5,347 bases of DNA from Clostridiales bacterium UBA1381 (GTDB taxonomy: Bacteria; Bacillota; Clostridia; UBA1381): positions 7,951 through 13,297 of the forward strand of contig DBQZ01000012.1 of the NCBI GenBank assembly GCA_002305435.1, read 5' to 3'. Below the pieces are notes generated by a model. The model made no database searches. It was not told the origin of the DNA and saw only the letters and a program-made list of their open reading frames with translations. Every line of letters begins with the position of its first letter. Within the stretch, counting starts at the first letter, position 1. The translations under genes were made by a program, and so were the position numbers. Below are positions 4,903-5,347 of this stretch, one piece after another.

Positions 4903-5347
4903 TTAAAAAACTTCACCGTTATCAAGAAAAGCTTTGATATAATCATAAGGGGTTTCCGATTTAACGGACGCATCGGAAACCTATTGTATTTATCGTTATG
5001 CACCTTTAATTGTTTTGAAAAATCAGCAAATGAATAAAACGTATGTGTCGCATAGAAATATTCGTTGTCTTTTCTATGAGAACGTTCAACTTTTCCGTTA
5101 TGTCTCGGTGTATAGGGACGTATAAGTTTATGCTCAATACCATGTTTTTTAAGCGCATCTTCAAACAGCGTAGGTGTTTGTTTGCCTGTGCACAATCGTT
5201 TAGTAAATTCCTGACCATTATCAGTCTGAACGCATAATACGGGGAATTTAAAGGCTTTGAGCATATGTTCAAGAAAAACAGCCGAAGAATAGCTGTTGTG
5301 TTCCTGAAAAGCTTCAACATAGCGAAAACGAGAGTATTCATCAATAG
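4903..5347 (-). pseudogene. IS481-like DDE transposase, C-terminal part, frameshifted near its end
   Basis: The minus-strand frame is open at the right edge and starts IDEYSRFRYVEAFQEHNSYS. This is an integrase-core (rve) catalytic domain. The probable triad is Asp in IDEYSR (codon 5342-5340), Asp in QTDNG (5222-5220) and Glu in KVERSHR (5087-5085). The family signature RPYTPRHNGKVERSHRKDNE and the later NRFPMRPL are clear. After MRPL the frame runs into nonsense (NRKPLMIISK...), while the alternative frame from 4959 gives SETPYDYIKAFLDNGEVF and TAA at 4905-4903. Restoring one A in the run 4962-4960 (minus strand) would join them as MRPLKSETPYDY. The element therefore carries a 1-nt deletion about 20 codons before its natural end. 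The catalytic residues are intact, so partial activity cannot be excluded. The unshifted frame reads on to 4626 and overlaps the immunity-like gene, but that stretch is not real protein. Confidence 0.85.
4951..4981. repeat. Perfect 10-bp inverted repeat inside the transposase gene
   Basis: GGTTTCCGAT (4951-4960) and ATCGGAAACC (4972-4981) are exact inverse complements around an 11-nt loop. The repeat sits within coding sequence for the NRFPMRPL region, and the single-base frameshift (A-run 4960-4962, minus strand) lies at the inner edge of one arm. Confidence 0.75.

Larger units (their letters stand above)
4870..5347 (-). mobile_element. IS481-like insertion sequence, partial (transposase 3' end; rest beyond right edge)
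   Basis: The minus-strand transposase and its short trailing sequence define a mobile element entering from the right edge. The left boundary is placed at 4870, where TGTAGGTTTGTC begins, because IS481-type elements usually end in TGT...ACA and this lies 33 nt past the transposase stop. The other terminal repeat and the target-site duplication are not in the window, so the exact end is inferred. The frameshift in the transposase suggests this copy is inactive unless it is moved by another copy. Confidence 0.55.

Noticed and set aside
5006..5344. Minus-strand 112-codon frame and plus-strand frames at 5043-5237 in the transposase region
   Set aside because: They lie over the clear transposase catalytic domain in other frames and show no motif.

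Overview
The window looks like a chromosomal segment of a low-GC, Gram-positive Clostridia-type bacterium (Firmicutes/Bacillota). The evidence is AT-rich DNA, strong AGGAGG-type ribosome binding sites, a perfect housekeeping promoter (TTGACA, 17 bp, TATAAT), an exported enzyme carrying SLH cell-wall anchor domains, and an IS481-like transposase of a kind common in that class. Species cannot be named from the sequence alone.

Layout. Positions 1-97 hold the last 31 codons of an unrecognised plus-strand gene. A promoter at 131-159 then starts what looks like a four-gene plus-strand operon. Gene 1 (229-1557) encodes a membrane protein with a cytoplasmic zinc ribbon, one membrane span, a long Ser/Gly linker and an outside YARHG domain. 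Gene 2 (1541-2311) overlaps it by 17 nt and encodes an aminoglycoside nucleotidyltransferase-like protein (ANT(3'')/AadA type). Gene 3 (2342-3961) encodes a secreted protein with three SLH repeats and a glycoside hydrolase family 18 (GH18) domain. Gene 4 (3980-4272) is a small hydrophobic membrane protein whose frame is broken at a T6 run. The break lies on a T TTT TTC heptamer, so it could be a mutation, a sequence error or a programmed -1 shift.

The right third is accessory in character. It holds a small acidic orphan protein (4424-4678) with the look of a polymorphic-toxin immunity protein, and a short ORF (from 4759) that appears interrupted by an insertion sequence. The minus-strand, C-terminal part of the IS481-like transposase (4903-5347) runs off the right edge. 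That transposase also carries a 1-nt frameshift, at the arm of a perfect 10-bp inverted repeat.

How the genes may fit together (inference): genes 1 and 3 both place protein outside the membrane, and gene 3 should bind and act on cell-wall glycans, so the operon may serve envelope maintenance. The nucleotidyltransferase is translationally tied to gene 1, and its presence in such an operon is unexplained. No RNA gene, CRISPR array or clearly new defence system was seen. The best leads are the T6 frameshift, the YARHG/ANT/SLH-GH18 gene combination, the orphan immunity-like gene with a possible coding remnant before it, and the hairpin-associated indel in the transposase.
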